From NCBI GenBank assembly GCA_035553515.1, contig DATNDG010000146.1, positions 1-51,257 on the forward strand: a stretch of DNA of 51,257 bases. Direction: 5' to 3'. Below the pieces are notes generated by a model. The model had not been told where the DNA came from, did not search any database, and saw nothing but the letters and a program-made list of their open reading frames with translations. The position numbers and the translations under genes are program-made. This stretch comes from DAHUYF01 sp035553515 (GTDB lineage: Bacteria; Pseudomonadota; Alphaproteobacteria; ATCC43930; CGMCC-115725). Of the stretch, positions 35,997 through 44,793 are shown piece after piece. The stretch's first letter is position 1, and the number at the start of each line of letters is the position of its first letter.

Positions 35997-37781
35997 TCAT
36001 TTCAGCGCGTTGAAGTCGTCGAGCAGGCTGGCGATGCGGGCATCATCGAGCTGGTCCATGATGGCACGCGCGCGCCGCGTCGCGGCGATGACGTCGAGCG
36101 AGCGCACCCGCTGCTTCACGCGACCGATCTTGCCCGGCGCCATGGAGAGGTCCCGGATACCGAGGCCGATCAGCAAAGCCGTGAATCGCGGGTCGCCGGC
36201 CATCTCGCCGCAGAGGCTGACGCCGATGCGCGCCCGCAACGCCGCCTCGACCGCGAACTGTATGAGCCGCAGGACCGCCGGATGCAGCGGATTGTAAAGA
36301 TGCGCCACCTGCTCGTCGCCGCGGTCGATCGCCAGCGTGTACTGGACGAGATCGTTGGTCCCGATCGCGAAGAAATCGCTTTCCGCAGCGAGCGCGTCGG
36401 CGGCGAGCGCTGCACCGGGAATCTCGATCATCACACCGAGCGGCGGCAGCGGTTCGGCGATCCTGACTCCGCGCCGCTTCATGCGCCGCACCACCTGCGT
36501 CAGCGCCTCGCGCACTTTGCGGATCTCGGCGAGGCTGGAGATCATCGGCAGGAGTATGCGAACCGGTCCCTCGACACCGGCGCGCAGGATGGCGCCAAGT
36601 TGCGCATCGAGCAGCGGCCGCTCCTTGAGCGACAGGCGGATGGCGCGCAGGCCCAGCGACGGATTGGGGCTGTCGGCGCCGACGGACTCGGCGAACGGCG
36701 CCGCGAGCTTGTCGCCCCCGATGTCGAGCGTGCGGATAGTCACCGGCTTACCCGCGAAGCCGCGCACGAGCGCGCGATAAGCCTCGTACTGTTCCTCTTC
36801 GTCGGGCAGATCCTCGCGGTTCATGAACATGAACTCGGTGCGCACCAGCCCCAGCCCTTCGGCGCCGGCGGCAAGCGCCTGGTCGAGTTCTCGCGGCAAC
36901 TCGAGATTGGCCTGAAGCGTGATCTCGACCGCGTCGCGCGTCACCGCCGGCAGACGCCGCAAGCGCGCGAGCTGACGCTCCTCGCGCAACAGCGTCTCCT
37001 GTCGCGCCTCGTAGCGCGCGATGGTTTCGCGCTTGGGATTGAGCACGACGGTGCCGCCGCCGCCATCGATGATCACCATGTCGCCGGGAGCGATTTCGGT
37101 GAGGAGGCCGGCGACGCCGAGGACGGCGGGAAGGCCCAAGGCGCGCGCCATGATGGCGGTGTGGCTTTCCGGACCACCCAGCACCGCGGCGAAGCCGGCG
37201 ATTCGGCGCGGGTCCATCAGCGCGGTGTCCGCGGGCGTCAGCTCCTCCGCCAGGATGACCGTACCTTCCTCGACATGCTGCAGCGCGGCGTAGGGCGTTT
37301 TGGTGAGGTTGCGAATAATCCGCGTACCGACGACGCGGATGTCCTCGCCGCGTGCGGCGAGATAGGCATCGCCCATCGCGGCGAAACTGTCGCCGATCGC
37401 AGCGATCTCCATCTGCACCGCGCGCTCGGCATTGACGCGCTCCTCGCCGATGCGCCGCTCGGCGCCGCGCACGAGGCGCGAATTGGTGAGCATGGCGATG
37501 TGCGCATCGAGGAGGTAGCCGACCTCCTCCGCCGCCGAATCAGGCAGCGCCGCGGACTTGCCCTTGAGCTTGCGCAGCTGCCTCAGCGAAACATTGACCG
37601 CGGCCGCGAAGCGCTGCAGCTCGCGCTGGATACCGTCGGCCGGAACGCGATATTCCGGCACGGCGATGTCCCCATCATCGCTGACGAAAGCCGGGCCGAT
37701 GGCAACCCCCGGCGACACGCCGAGCCCATGCAGGATGCGCTCGCCGCGGACCTTGTCGCCCGAATGGCCCTCACTCTTCAT
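35997..37781 (-). CDS. ptsP: Phosphoenolpyruvate-protein phosphotransferase (EI), no GAF domain
   Basis: 594 residues. It takes phosphate from PEP on H207 (LGGPESHTAIMARALGLP) and passes it to HPr. The PEP-binding barrel has EGLGLVRTEFMFM, SSLGLRAIR-like SLGLRAIRLS and the catalytic cysteine in VSLCGEMAGDP. Many alphaproteobacterial PtsP proteins carry an N-terminal GAF sensor; this one does not and has ordinary EI length. With HPr, EIIA-Man and HprK next door and no sugar EIIB/EIIC, the relay is regulatory. Its start overlaps the HPr end by 11 bases. Confidence 0.95.
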   Translation of the reverse strand: MKSEGHSGDKVRGERILHGLGVSPGVAIGPAFVSDDGDIAVPEYRVPADGIQRELQRFAAAVNVSLRQLRKLKGKSAALPDSAAEEVGYLLDAHIAMLTNSRLVRGAERRIGEERVNAERAVQMEIAAIGDSFAAMGDAYLAARGEDIRVVGTRIIRNLTKTPYAALQHVEEGTVILAEELTPADTALMDPRRIAGFAAVLGGPESHTAIMARALGLPAVLGVAGLLTEIAPGDMVIIDGGGGTVVLNPKRETIARYEARQETLLREERQLARLRRLPAVTRDAVEITLQANLELPRELDQALAAGAEGLGLVRTEFMFMNREDLPDEEEQYEAYRALVRGFAGKPVTIRTLDIGGDKLAAPFAESVGADSPNPSLGLRAIRLSLKERPLLDAQLGAILRAGVEGPVRILLPMISSLAEIRKVREALTQVVRRMKRRGVRIAEPLPPLGVMIEIPGAALAADALAAESDFFAIGTNDLVQYTLAIDRGDEQVAHLYNPLHPAVLRLIQFAVEAALRARIGVSLCGEMAGDPRFTALLIGLGIRDLSMAPGKIGRVKQRVRSLDVIAATRRARAIMDQLDDARIASLLDDFNALK

Positions 37782-38067
37782 CGAAGCCGCCGCTGATCAG
37801 ATCGGCGAGCGCCACGATCGCGCGCTCGGCCTCGGGGCCGGTGGCGCGCAACTCGATGGCGGTGCCGGGACCGGCGGCAAGCATCATCAATCCCATGATC
37901 GAGCGGCCGCTGACCGCGGCGCCGTTCTTCGCCACCATGATCTCGGCGTCGAATGTGTAGGCAAGCTTGACGAAGCGCGCCGCCGCGCGCGCATGGAGAC
38001 CGCGCTTGTTGCAGATGGTGACGGTACGCCGGATGCCGTCGGCGCCGGTTCCGTCGCCGTCGCTCAT
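37771..38067 (-). CDS. ptsH: HPr family phosphocarrier protein
   Basis: 98 residues. The EI-phosphorylated histidine is H25 in NKRGLHARAAARFV. The regulatory serine is S56 in VSGRSIMGLMML, the context used by HPr kinase, which matches hprK in the same cluster. It delivers phosphate to EIIA-Man and probably to EIIA-Ntr. It overlaps the EIIA-Man stop as ATGA. Confidence 0.96.
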   Translation of the reverse strand: MSDGDGTGADGIRRTVTICNKRGLHARAAARFVKLAYTFDAEIMVAKNGAAVSGRSIMGLMMLAAGPGTAIELRATGPEAERAIVALADLISGGFDEE

Positions 38068-38471
38068 CCGCGGACGTCGGCGAGGAGTTGAGAGGCGACG
38101 TTGATGTATTTGCGCCCCGCCTCCTGCGCACCGCGTACGGCATTGGCGAGCGTCTCCGTCTGCCTGAGGCTCGCCAGCTTGATCAGCATCGGCAGGTTGA
38201 TGCCGGCAATGACCTCGATCTTCGCCTTGTCCATGACCGATATGGCGAGGTTCGAAGGGGTGCCGCCGAACATGTCGGTGAGCAGCACCACGCCTTCGCC
38301 GGCGTCGACCTCGGCGACCGAGCGCAGGATGTCCTGACGCCGCTTTTCCATGTCGTCCTCGGGGCCGATGCAGACCGCGGCGATGTTTCGCTGCGGCCCC
38401 ACGACGTGCTCCAGCGCCGCGACGAACTCGGCAGCGAGTCGGCCATGGGTGACGAGAACCATTCCGATCAT
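38064..38471 (-). CDS. PTS EIIA, mannose family, regulatory
   Basis: 135 residues from the ATG at 38471, which overlaps the rapZ stop. Phosphorylated histidine H9 is in MVLVTHGRLAAEF, and LLTDMFGGTPSNLAISVM is the mannose-family EIIA signature. No EIIB, EIIC or EIID partner is near, so it is a signalling protein rather than a sugar importer, as in other alphaproteobacterial PTS clusters. Confidence 0.93.
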   Translation of the reverse strand: MIGMVLVTHGRLAAEFVAALEHVVGPQRNIAAVCIGPEDDMEKRRQDILRSVAEVDAGEGVVLLTDMFGGTPSNLAISVMDKAKIEVIAGINLPMLIKLASLRQTETLANAVRGAQEAGRKYINVASQLLADVRG

Positions 38472-39427
38472 GCGATGTCCTTTATCGAGCCGTCGGTCTC
38501 GCCCGCGACCGCCGCGACCATCGCCGCGGACTGGTCGAGATCGCGATGGCCGATGCCGACACGGCGCCCCTGCCGTCCGAGCCAAGCCGCGAGCCGCTCG
38601 GCAACATAGACCGAGCGATGGCGGCCGCCGGTGCAGCCGATGGCGATGGTGAGATAGCTCTTGCCCTCGCCCTCATAGCGCGGCAGCAGCGGCGCGAGCC
38701 AGGCGCAGAGGCGCTCGAAAAACGGCGCGAAGCCCGGATCCGCGTCAATGAACGCGCCGACTTCAGCATCCCTGCCAGTGTGGGGCCTCAAGTCCGGCAC
38801 GTAATGCGGATTGCGCAGGAAGCGCACGTCGAGGACGAGATCCGCATCGCGCGGCAAGCCGTTGCGGTATGAAAAAGAGGTCACGAAGATGGCGATGCCA
38901 GGCGCGGCATCGAGGGCGAAATGCCCATGGAGCAGCCGTTTCAAATCCCCCGGGCTGAGGGCGGTTGTATCGATAACGAGGTCGGCGCGGTCGCGCAAGG
39001 GGGCGAGACGCCGCCGTTCCAGCGCTATTCCGTCGCTGACCGGCCGATCGCCGGCGAGGGGATGGCGTCGGCGCGTCTCGGTGAAGCGGCGCACCAGCGT
39101 CTCGTCGTCGCAATCGAGGAAAACGAGGGTGTGCTCACCGGTGACGCGATCGACCGCGGCGAGCAACGCGCCGACACCGAAGTCGCGCGTACGCACATCG
39201 ACGCCGACGGCAAGCGGCGGGCGCTGCGTCGGCGCGCGCAGCAGATCGGGCAGCAGCGACAAAGGCAGATTGTCTACCGCCTCGTAGCCGAGATCCTCGA
39301 GCGCCTTAAGTGCACTCGAGCGGCCGGCGCCCGACATGCCGGTGACCACCAGCAGCCGCCGGCGCCGCGGCCGCTCTGGCCCGCAGGGTGGCGAGGCTTC
39401 GGCTGCAGCCGCCGGATCCCGGCTCAT
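38468..39427 (-). CDS. rapZ: RNase adapter protein RapZ
   Basis: 319 residues. P-loop VVTGMSGAGRSSALKALED (Walker A about 30-37) and the C-terminal IGCTGGRHRSVYVAERLA segment identify the RapZ/YvcJ family. It binds nucleotides; in E. coli it targets RNase E to small RNAs controlling GlmS. Within the PTS cluster it overlaps hprK and EIIA-Man by four bases each, suggesting one operon. Confidence 0.95.
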   Translation of the reverse strand: MSRDPAAAAEASPPCGPERPRRRRLLVVTGMSGAGRSSALKALEDLGYEAVDNLPLSLLPDLLRAPTQRPPLAVGVDVRTRDFGVGALLAAVDRVTGEHTLVFLDCDDETLVRRFTETRRRHPLAGDRPVSDGIALERRRLAPLRDRADLVIDTTALSPGDLKRLLHGHFALDAAPGIAIFVTSFSYRNGLPRDADLVLDVRFLRNPHYVPDLRPHTGRDAEVGAFIDADPGFAPFFERLCAWLAPLLPRYEGEGKSYLTIAIGCTGGRHRSVYVAERLAAWLGRQGRRVGIGHRDLDQSAAMVAAVAGETDGSIKDIA

Positions 39428-39855
39428 GACGCGGACGCGAGCGCGTCGACATCGGCGAGCGCGAGGCGCAGTTTCGCCGGTGTCGAGGCCTCGAAGGGCG
39501 CAAGCCGCAGCAGCGGTACGCTGCGGCCGAGCAACTCGATGGATTCCGGCTCGGGCAGGCGCTCGATCGCCTTGGGTGCGACGAGATCGACGACAAGCCG
39601 AAGCGGCGCGCTGTTGACGCTGGGCACGCGCAGGATACCGATGCCGCGCACTTCGATTTGCCCGGCGAGAATGGCGGGAGCCGTCATGATCAACGCGTCG
39701 CCGAGGCGGTGCAGCTCTGTCTGGTCATCGGCGACCAGGCGTGCGCCGGCATCGATGAGCCGCAGCGCCAGATCCGATTTGCCGCTGCCTGAGGGCCCGC
39801 GCAGCAATAGACCGCCGCCACCCAGCGCGACCGACGTGCCGTGGACACGCATCAT
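39424..39855 (-). CDS. hprK: HPr kinase/phosphorylase, short alphaproteobacterial form
   Basis: 143 residues: only the C-terminal kinase domain, as is usual in alphaproteobacteria. P-loop LRGPSGSGKSDLALRLID (K26), then DDQTELHR and IEVRGIGILRVP, the HprK signature. It phosphorylates or dephosphorylates HPr on S56. First gene of the hprK-rapZ-EIIA-HPr-EI run. The 226 bases up to chvG hold no gene; TTGACT near 39892 is a weak promoter candidate. Confidence 0.95.
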   Translation of the reverse strand: MMRVHGTSVALGGGGLLLRGPSGSGKSDLALRLIDAGARLVADDQTELHRLGDALIMTAPAILAGQIEVRGIGILRVPSVNSAPLRLVVDLVAPKAIERLPEPESIELLGRSVPLLRLAPFEASTPAKLRLALADVDALASAS

Positions 39856-40081
39856 GGGCGGTTTAGGTGCGCCGCTCCCCGCTTAAAGTCAATGCCCGGT
39901 AAGGATCATGACGAAACTCCCACCGGGCGACTTCAACCTTTGGTTACCTCAACAGCGAGATACCGCAAGCTGTAGGATCGTTAAACGGAACGGTCGCTCC
40001 ACGCCGGCAGCGCGCCTTAAAGCATCCAGGGTTCTCGCTGCGGTATTGCGCAACCATGACGAGCAGGTGCCCCCACGACCG

Positions 40082-41797
40082 TCACGGCGTTCCTACCGGC
40101 AAGCGCACCGTGAAGCGTGCGCCGATGGTGCTGCCATCGACGTCGCGGCGGTTCTCGCCGCGGATCGTGCCGCGATGCGCCTCGACGATCTGCTTGGAGA
40201 TGGAGAGGCCGAGGCCCGAATGGGTGCCGAACTTCTCGCCCGCCGGCCGCTCGCTGTAGAAGCGCTCGAAGATGGCCTCGAGCTTGCCCTCGGGAATGCC
40301 CGGCCCTTCGTCCTCGATGCTGATGACCACCTGATCGCCGCGCCGCTCGGCCGCGACATGGATGGTGGCACCGGGCGGACTGAAAGAAAGCGCATTGCCG
40401 ATCAGATTGCGGAACACCTGAACGAGCCTGCTCTCGATGCCAGGCACGGTGAGATCCCCCGCCGGCGTTCCCGCCGGGCCGGGCAGCGACAGCAGCAGGC
40501 GCGGCGCGCGCTCATCAGCCGTCGCCTGGTGCACGTCGACCAACGCCTCGAGCATGCGGCCGATCATCACGGGCTCGAGCTCGACGCGCGACAGTTCGGC
40601 ATCGAGGCGCGACGCGTCGGAGATATCGGTGATCAGCCGGTCGAGCCGTTGCACATCCTCGAGCACGACGGCGAGCAGCTTGCGCTGCTTCTGCGGATCA
40701 GCGACGCGCGCCGCCGTCTCGACCGCGCTGCGCAGCGAGGTCAGCGGGTTCTTGATCTCATGCGCGACATCGGCAGCGAAATGCTCGATGGCATCCATTC
40801 GCGCCCAGAGCGCGCCGGTCATTTCGCGGAATGCGCCAGAAAGATCGCCGATCTCGTCGCCGCGGCGGGTGAAGTCGGGGATCAGCACCTGGCGACCATG
40901 GCCGCGTCGCACGCGCTCGGCGGCGGCGGCGAGCCGACGGATCGGCCGGCCGATGGTGCCCGCGAGGTATATCGAGAGCAGCACGGTGACGCCGAGCGCG
41001 ATGAGGAAGACCTTCAGGATCTCGAAGCGCACCGCGCGCACCGCCTGATCGATCTCGGTGCTGTCGTTGGAGAGCAGCACCACGCCCAGCACTTGCTTGT
41101 AGCGCTGCACCGGCACGGCGACGCTCAGCACCAGCAGACCGCCATGCGCGCGCTCGCCGCGCACTGCCGAAGCTATGTCGCCACCGAGCGCGGTCTCGAC
41201 TTCCTGGTAATCGGCGGCGCTCTGGGCCGCCGGCTCGTGATAGACCGGATAGTGGTGCTCGCCCGGCAGGCGCTCGACCAGCCAGTCATAGGCGCCGTTG
41301 ACCAGCCGGCGCAGCAACCCGCCCTCATCCGGCGGCGGCAATTCGTGGATCTGCACCAGTCCGCCGGGACCGCCCAGGATGCGGCTGTCGGCGATGAGCT
41401 GACCGTTGGCGTCGAAGAGGCGGGCACGCGTGTGGGTCGGCTCGACCAGCCGCTGCATCATCTCGCGGCCAAGCGCCGGCAGAAGCTGCTGGCCCTCGCC
41501 GAGGCTGTCGATGACCGCGCCTTCGCCGAGCGCCGCGGCGAAGATCTGGCCCTGGGTCTTGAGCGCGTCGATCTGCGCGCTCACCAGGCTCTGCTGGTAT
41601 TCGCCGAGATAGAGGAGGCCGAGGCCCAGCAGTCCCAGCGCCAGCACATTGACCGCCAGAATGCGCCGTGTGAGCGGCGAGAGCCGTCGTCGGGCGCGCC
41701 GGCGCGCCGGCGCGCTCGCCTGCGGCGGCTCCGGTTGAAGGACACGCTCCGCCGGCGTGGCGGACTCAGTGGTCTCGGTAACGGTAACCGACGCCAT
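40082..41797 (-). CDS. chvG: Sensor histidine kinase ChvG (ExoS-like)
   Basis: 571 residues from the ATG at 41797. A cytoplasmic proline-rich start leads to a membrane helix (ILAVNVLALGLLGLGLLYLG), a periplasmic sensor region (about 66-270), a second helix (FLIALGVTVLLSIYLAGT) and HAMP. The H-box is FAADVAHEIKNPLTSLRSAV (H346), and the ATPase domain has NLIGNALSFSP, DEGPGIP and SGLGLSISKQI. ChvG/ChvI senses acid or envelope stress and is essential or symbiosis-linked in rhizobia. It overlaps chvI by 32 bases. Confidence 0.93.
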   Translation of the reverse strand: MASVTVTETTESATPAERVLQPEPPQASAPARRRARRRLSPLTRRILAVNVLALGLLGLGLLYLGEYQQSLVSAQIDALKTQGQIFAAALGEGAVIDSLGEGQQLLPALGREMMQRLVEPTHTRARLFDANGQLIADSRILGGPGGLVQIHELPPPDEGGLLRRLVNGAYDWLVERLPGEHHYPVYHEPAAQSAADYQEVETALGGDIASAVRGERAHGGLLVLSVAVPVQRYKQVLGVVLLSNDSTEIDQAVRAVRFEILKVFLIALGVTVLLSIYLAGTIGRPIRRLAAAAERVRRGHGRQVLIPDFTRRGDEIGDLSGAFREMTGALWARMDAIEHFAADVAHEIKNPLTSLRSAVETAARVADPQKQRKLLAVVLEDVQRLDRLITDISDASRLDAELSRVELEPVMIGRMLEALVDVHQATADERAPRLLLSLPGPAGTPAGDLTVPGIESRLVQVFRNLIGNALSFSPPGATIHVAAERRGDQVVISIEDEGPGIPEGKLEAIFERFYSERPAGEKFGTHSGLGLSISKQIVEAHRGTIRGENRRDVDGSTIGARFTVRLPVGTP

Positions 41798-42458
41798 AAA
41801 GCGTTTCGATCTGCGCAAAATCCGAATCAATGGCCTTGAACTTCTTGCGCAGGCGCTTGATGTGGCTGTCGATGGTGCGGTCGTCGACATAGATGTGCTC
41901 GCCATAAGCACCGTCCATGAGCTGATCGCGGTTCTTCACATGGCCGGGGCGCAGCGCCAGCGACTTCAGGATCAGGAATTCGGTAACGGTGAGGTCGACA
42001 TTCGTGCCCTTCCAGCTGCATTGGTGGCGCGAGGGGTCGAGCAGAAGCTCGCCGCGCTGGATGATGGGTTCGCTCTCGCCGCTGCCGCGCGCCAGCTCGC
42101 CGCGCCGCAGCAGCGCGCGGATGCGCTCGACCAGCAGGCGCTGCGAGAACGGCTTCTTGATGTAATCGTCGGCGCCCATGCGCAGCCCCAGCACCTCGTC
42201 GACCTCGTCGTCTTTGGAGGTGAGGAAGATCACCGGCATGGCGCTCTGCTTCCTGAGCTGACCCAGGAGCTCCATCCCGTCCATGCGCGGCATCTTGATG
42301 TCGAGAATGGCGAGGTCCGCCGGATGCTGCGCCAGTCCGCGCAGCGCCTCGGCGCCGTCGGAATATGTCCGTACCTGGAATCCTTCGGCCTCGAGCGCGA
42401 TCGCCACCGAGGTCAGGATGTTCTTGTCGTCGTCGACGAGCGCAATGTTGTTCGCCAC
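41766..42458 (-). CDS. chvI: Response regulator ChvI
   Basis: 230 residues. The receiver domain has phospho-acceptor D53 (LAILDIKMPRMDG) and switch residues FLTSKDDE and DYIKKPFSQ. The OmpR-type winged helix ends with DDRTIDSHIKRLRKKF and TLYGVGYRYRDH. Cognate regulator of ChvG. In rhizobia pckA is adjacent to chvI; here pckA lies 3.2 kb away beyond an accessory block. Confidence 0.95.
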   Translation of the reverse strand: MANNIALVDDDKNILTSVAIALEAEGFQVRTYSDGAEALRGLAQHPADLAILDIKMPRMDGMELLGQLRKQSAMPVIFLTSKDDEVDEVLGLRMGADDYIKKPFSQRLLVERIRALLRRGELARGSGESEPIIQRGELLLDPSRHQCSWKGTNVDLTVTEFLILKSLALRPGHVKNRDQLMDGAYGEHIYVDDRTIDSHIKRLRKKFKAIDSDFAQIETLYGVGYRYRDH

Positions 42459-42570
42459 GGAAGCTTACCTTTCCCGCGAGTTCGGCGGTCCGATCCTTGC
42501 CTCAAGGTATGGCGGCATTGCGGCAAGGAAGTGGAAAGCTGTGGTCGGACCCTTCATACGCGTCAAGGCC

Positions 42571-43341
42571 TCAGCTTTCCAGGAAATACCGCGTCGGCGC
42601 CTGGCCGAGAGCGCGGCGGAACATGGAGGTGAAGGCGCTCGGACTCTGATATCCCAGATCGAGCGCCACGGCGGTCACTTTCTGGCCGGTGGCGAGCCGG
42701 CCCAGCGCATCGACCAGGCGTACCTGCTGGCGCCAGGCGCTGAAGCTCATCCCGGTCTCCTTGCGGAAGAGCCGCGCCAGCGTCCGGCTCGAGGCGCCGA
42801 CCCCCGCCGCCCAGTCCTCCAGCGTGCGCTCGCTGGCGGGATCGTCCTGGATCGCCGCGCAGAGCCGCCCGAGCCGGCCGTCCGACGGCCAGGGCAGGTG
42901 GAGCGGCAAGACCGGCAGGGCCCGGATCTCGTCGAGAATGAGCCCCATGACCCGCGCCTCGGGCCCGTCCTCGTCGTAAAGCAGCGGCAGCTCGACCGCG
43001 CGCAGGATGAGCTCGCGCAACAGCGGCGAGACGGCGACGACACAGCAGCGCCGCGGCAGAAGCCCGGCGGCATCGCCGCGCACATAGAGGGTGCGCATAG
43101 CGACGTTTCCCCAGCTGCGGATCGAATGCTCGGTCTCGGCCGGCATCCAGACCGCGCGGTTGGGCGGCACCACCCAGGTGCCCTCGGGGGTCGACACCAC
43201 CATGACGCCCCGCGCCGCAAAGACGAGCTGGGCGCGGCGGTGGCGGTGCGGCGGCACGCGGTTGCCGTCGGGAAAGTCCTTGGCCATGGCCGTAATCGGC
43301 CGCGGCACGTCCTGATAGTCCTCGGGATCGGTGCTGCGCAT
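42571..43341 (-). CDS. AraC family transcriptional regulator
   Basis: 256 residues: an N-terminal cupin sensor (HRHRRAQLVFAARGVMVV) and a C-terminal double helix-turn-helix (GVGASSRTLARLFRKETGMS and KVTAVALDLGYQSPSAFTSM, ending RALGQAPTRYFLES). It is divergent from the MFS transporter, with 95 bases between them, so it probably regulates that exporter. The ligand is unknown. Confidence 0.92.
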   Translation of the reverse strand: MRSTDPEDYQDVPRPITAMAKDFPDGNRVPPHRHRRAQLVFAARGVMVVSTPEGTWVVPPNRAVWMPAETEHSIRSWGNVAMRTLYVRGDAAGLLPRRCCVVAVSPLLRELILRAVELPLLYDEDGPEARVMGLILDEIRALPVLPLHLPWPSDGRLGRLCAAIQDDPASERTLEDWAAGVGASSRTLARLFRKETGMSFSAWRQQVRLVDALGRLATGQKVTAVALDLGYQSPSAFTSMFRRALGQAPTRYFLES

Positions 43342-43436
43342 GTCCGATTCTCGATAGAGGTTGGCAGACTAGCGCGCGCAAGGCAGGGGCGCCAGGGCTA
43401 AGCTCGGCACCCTGGACTGGCCCCCGGAGCCGCTGC

Positions 43437-44630
43437 ATGGACAAGTCCCGCGTCACCACCGCCTTCCTCAATCTCGGCCATTTCCTCGACCATCTGGCGA
43501 TGCTGATCTACGCCACCGCCGTGCTGGTCATGACGGCGCGGTTCGGGCTCTCCTACGAGGCGATGCTGCCGCTGTCGCTCGGGGGATTCATCGCCTTCGG
43601 CGGCGGCTCGCTGCCGGCGGGCTGGCTCGGCGACCGCTGGGGCCGGCGCAACATGATGATGGTGTTCTTCCTCGGGCTTGGAGCGGCACTCCTGCTGACC
43701 GGCTTCGCGCAGACCCCCTGGCAGCTTGTCGGCTGCCTCACCCTCATCGGCATCTTCGCCTCGATCTATCATCCGGTGGGCATCGCCATGCTGGTGAAGG
43801 ACCAGGCGCGGGTCGGGCGGGCGCTGGGCTGGAACGGCGTCTGGGGCAATCTCGGGCTGGCCTCGGCGGCCCTCATCGCCGGCTGGTTCGCCGATCATCT
43901 GAGCTGGCGCGCCGCCTTCATCGCCCCGGGCATCTTCTCGCTCCTGGCCGGCATCGCCTTTGCCGCGCTGGTGCCGGCGCATGTCGCCCCGGCCGCGCCG
44001 CCGCGTGCCGCCGGCAAGCGGGTGATCGAGAACGCCAGCGCGCGGCGCGTCTTCGCCGTGCTGGCGGTGGCGACCTTGTGCAGCGGCGTCATCTTCTCCG
44101 CGGTCACCAACGCCATGCCCAAGATCTTCGACGAGCGGCTGACCCAGCTGGTGCACCGCACGACGGGCATCGGCAGCCTGATCTCGGCCGTCTATGTGAT
44201 CGCCGCGATGGCGCAGCTCCTGGTAGGCCAGCTCATCGACCGGCGATCGCTGCGCTCGGTGTTCCTGACGCTCGCGCTGCTGCAGGCGCCGCTGCTGTTG
44301 CTTGCCGGCATCCTCACCGACTGGGCGATGCTGGCGCTCGCGGTGGCGATGATGTTCGTCATCTTCGGCCTCATCCCGATCAACGACGCCATGGTGGCGC
44401 GCTATACGCCGGAGAGCTGGCGCGCGCGCGTCTATGCGCTGCGCTATGTGGTGTCCTTCGGCGCGAGCCTGCCGGCGATCCCACTGGTCGCCTGGCTGCA
44501 GCCCAAGGCAGCAGGCTTCGTGCCGCTTTTCGGCGTGCTCGCGGCCATCGCGCTGGGCACGATGCTCGCCGCCTTCTTCTTCCCGGCCGAAAATCGCGAC
44601 GCGGCGACGGCGGCGCAGCCGGCGGAATAG
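43437..44630 (+). CDS. MFS transporter
   Basis: 397 residues with about 12 predicted transmembrane helices. The major-facilitator loop motif GWLGDRWGRRNMMM lies between helices 2 and 3. The N terminus (MDKSRVTTAFLNLGHFLDHL) and HPVGIAMLV resemble the fosmidomycin-resistance-like branch, but the substrate cannot be assigned. The paired AraC gene suggests inducible export. Confidence 0.9.
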   Translation: MDKSRVTTAFLNLGHFLDHLAMLIYATAVLVMTARFGLSYEAMLPLSLGGFIAFGGGSLPAGWLGDRWGRRNMMMVFFLGLGAALLLTGFAQTPWQLVGCLTLIGIFASIYHPVGIAMLVKDQARVGRALGWNGVWGNLGLASAALIAGWFADHLSWRAAFIAPGIFSLLAGIAFAALVPAHVAPAAPPRAAGKRVIENASARRVFAVLAVATLCSGVIFSAVTNAMPKIFDERLTQLVHRTTGIGSLISAVYVIAAMAQLLVGQLIDRRSLRSVFLTLALLQAPLLLLAGILTDWAMLALAVAMMFVIFGLIPINDAMVARYTPESWRARVYALRYVVSFGASLPAIPLVAWLQPKAAGFVPLFGVLAAIALGTMLAAFFFPAENRDAATAAQPAE

Positions 44631-44718
44631 GCGCGACGCGACGCGTCGTCGCCGGCGGGCGTCAGCGGTTGCTTGTGCAACCGCGAGAGCCCGCACCCCG
44701 GCGCGCGGTGCATCGCGC

Positions 44719-44768
44719 ACCCACCTCATCCTAAATCCCTCTCCGCCCTCCCAGGGCGGAGAAGGACT
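44719..44768 (-). repeat. Half copy of the double-hairpin repeat (copy D)
   Basis: Reads CCCACCTCATCCTAAATCCC, then CTCCGCCCTCCCAGGGCGGAG and AAGGACTC. This is one hairpin plus the linker of the repeats at 48.9, 49.4 and 50.8 kb, inverted relative to copies A and B. It lies between the MFS and HugZ-like genes. Confidence 0.7.
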
Positions 44769-44793
44769 CGGCAGCGTTGTGATAGGCTGCGCC

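Noticed and set aside
39862..39892. Sigma-70 promoter for the hprK operon
   Set aside because: TTGACT is present, but the best -10 (CCTAAA) needs a 19-base spacer; too weak to list as a feature.
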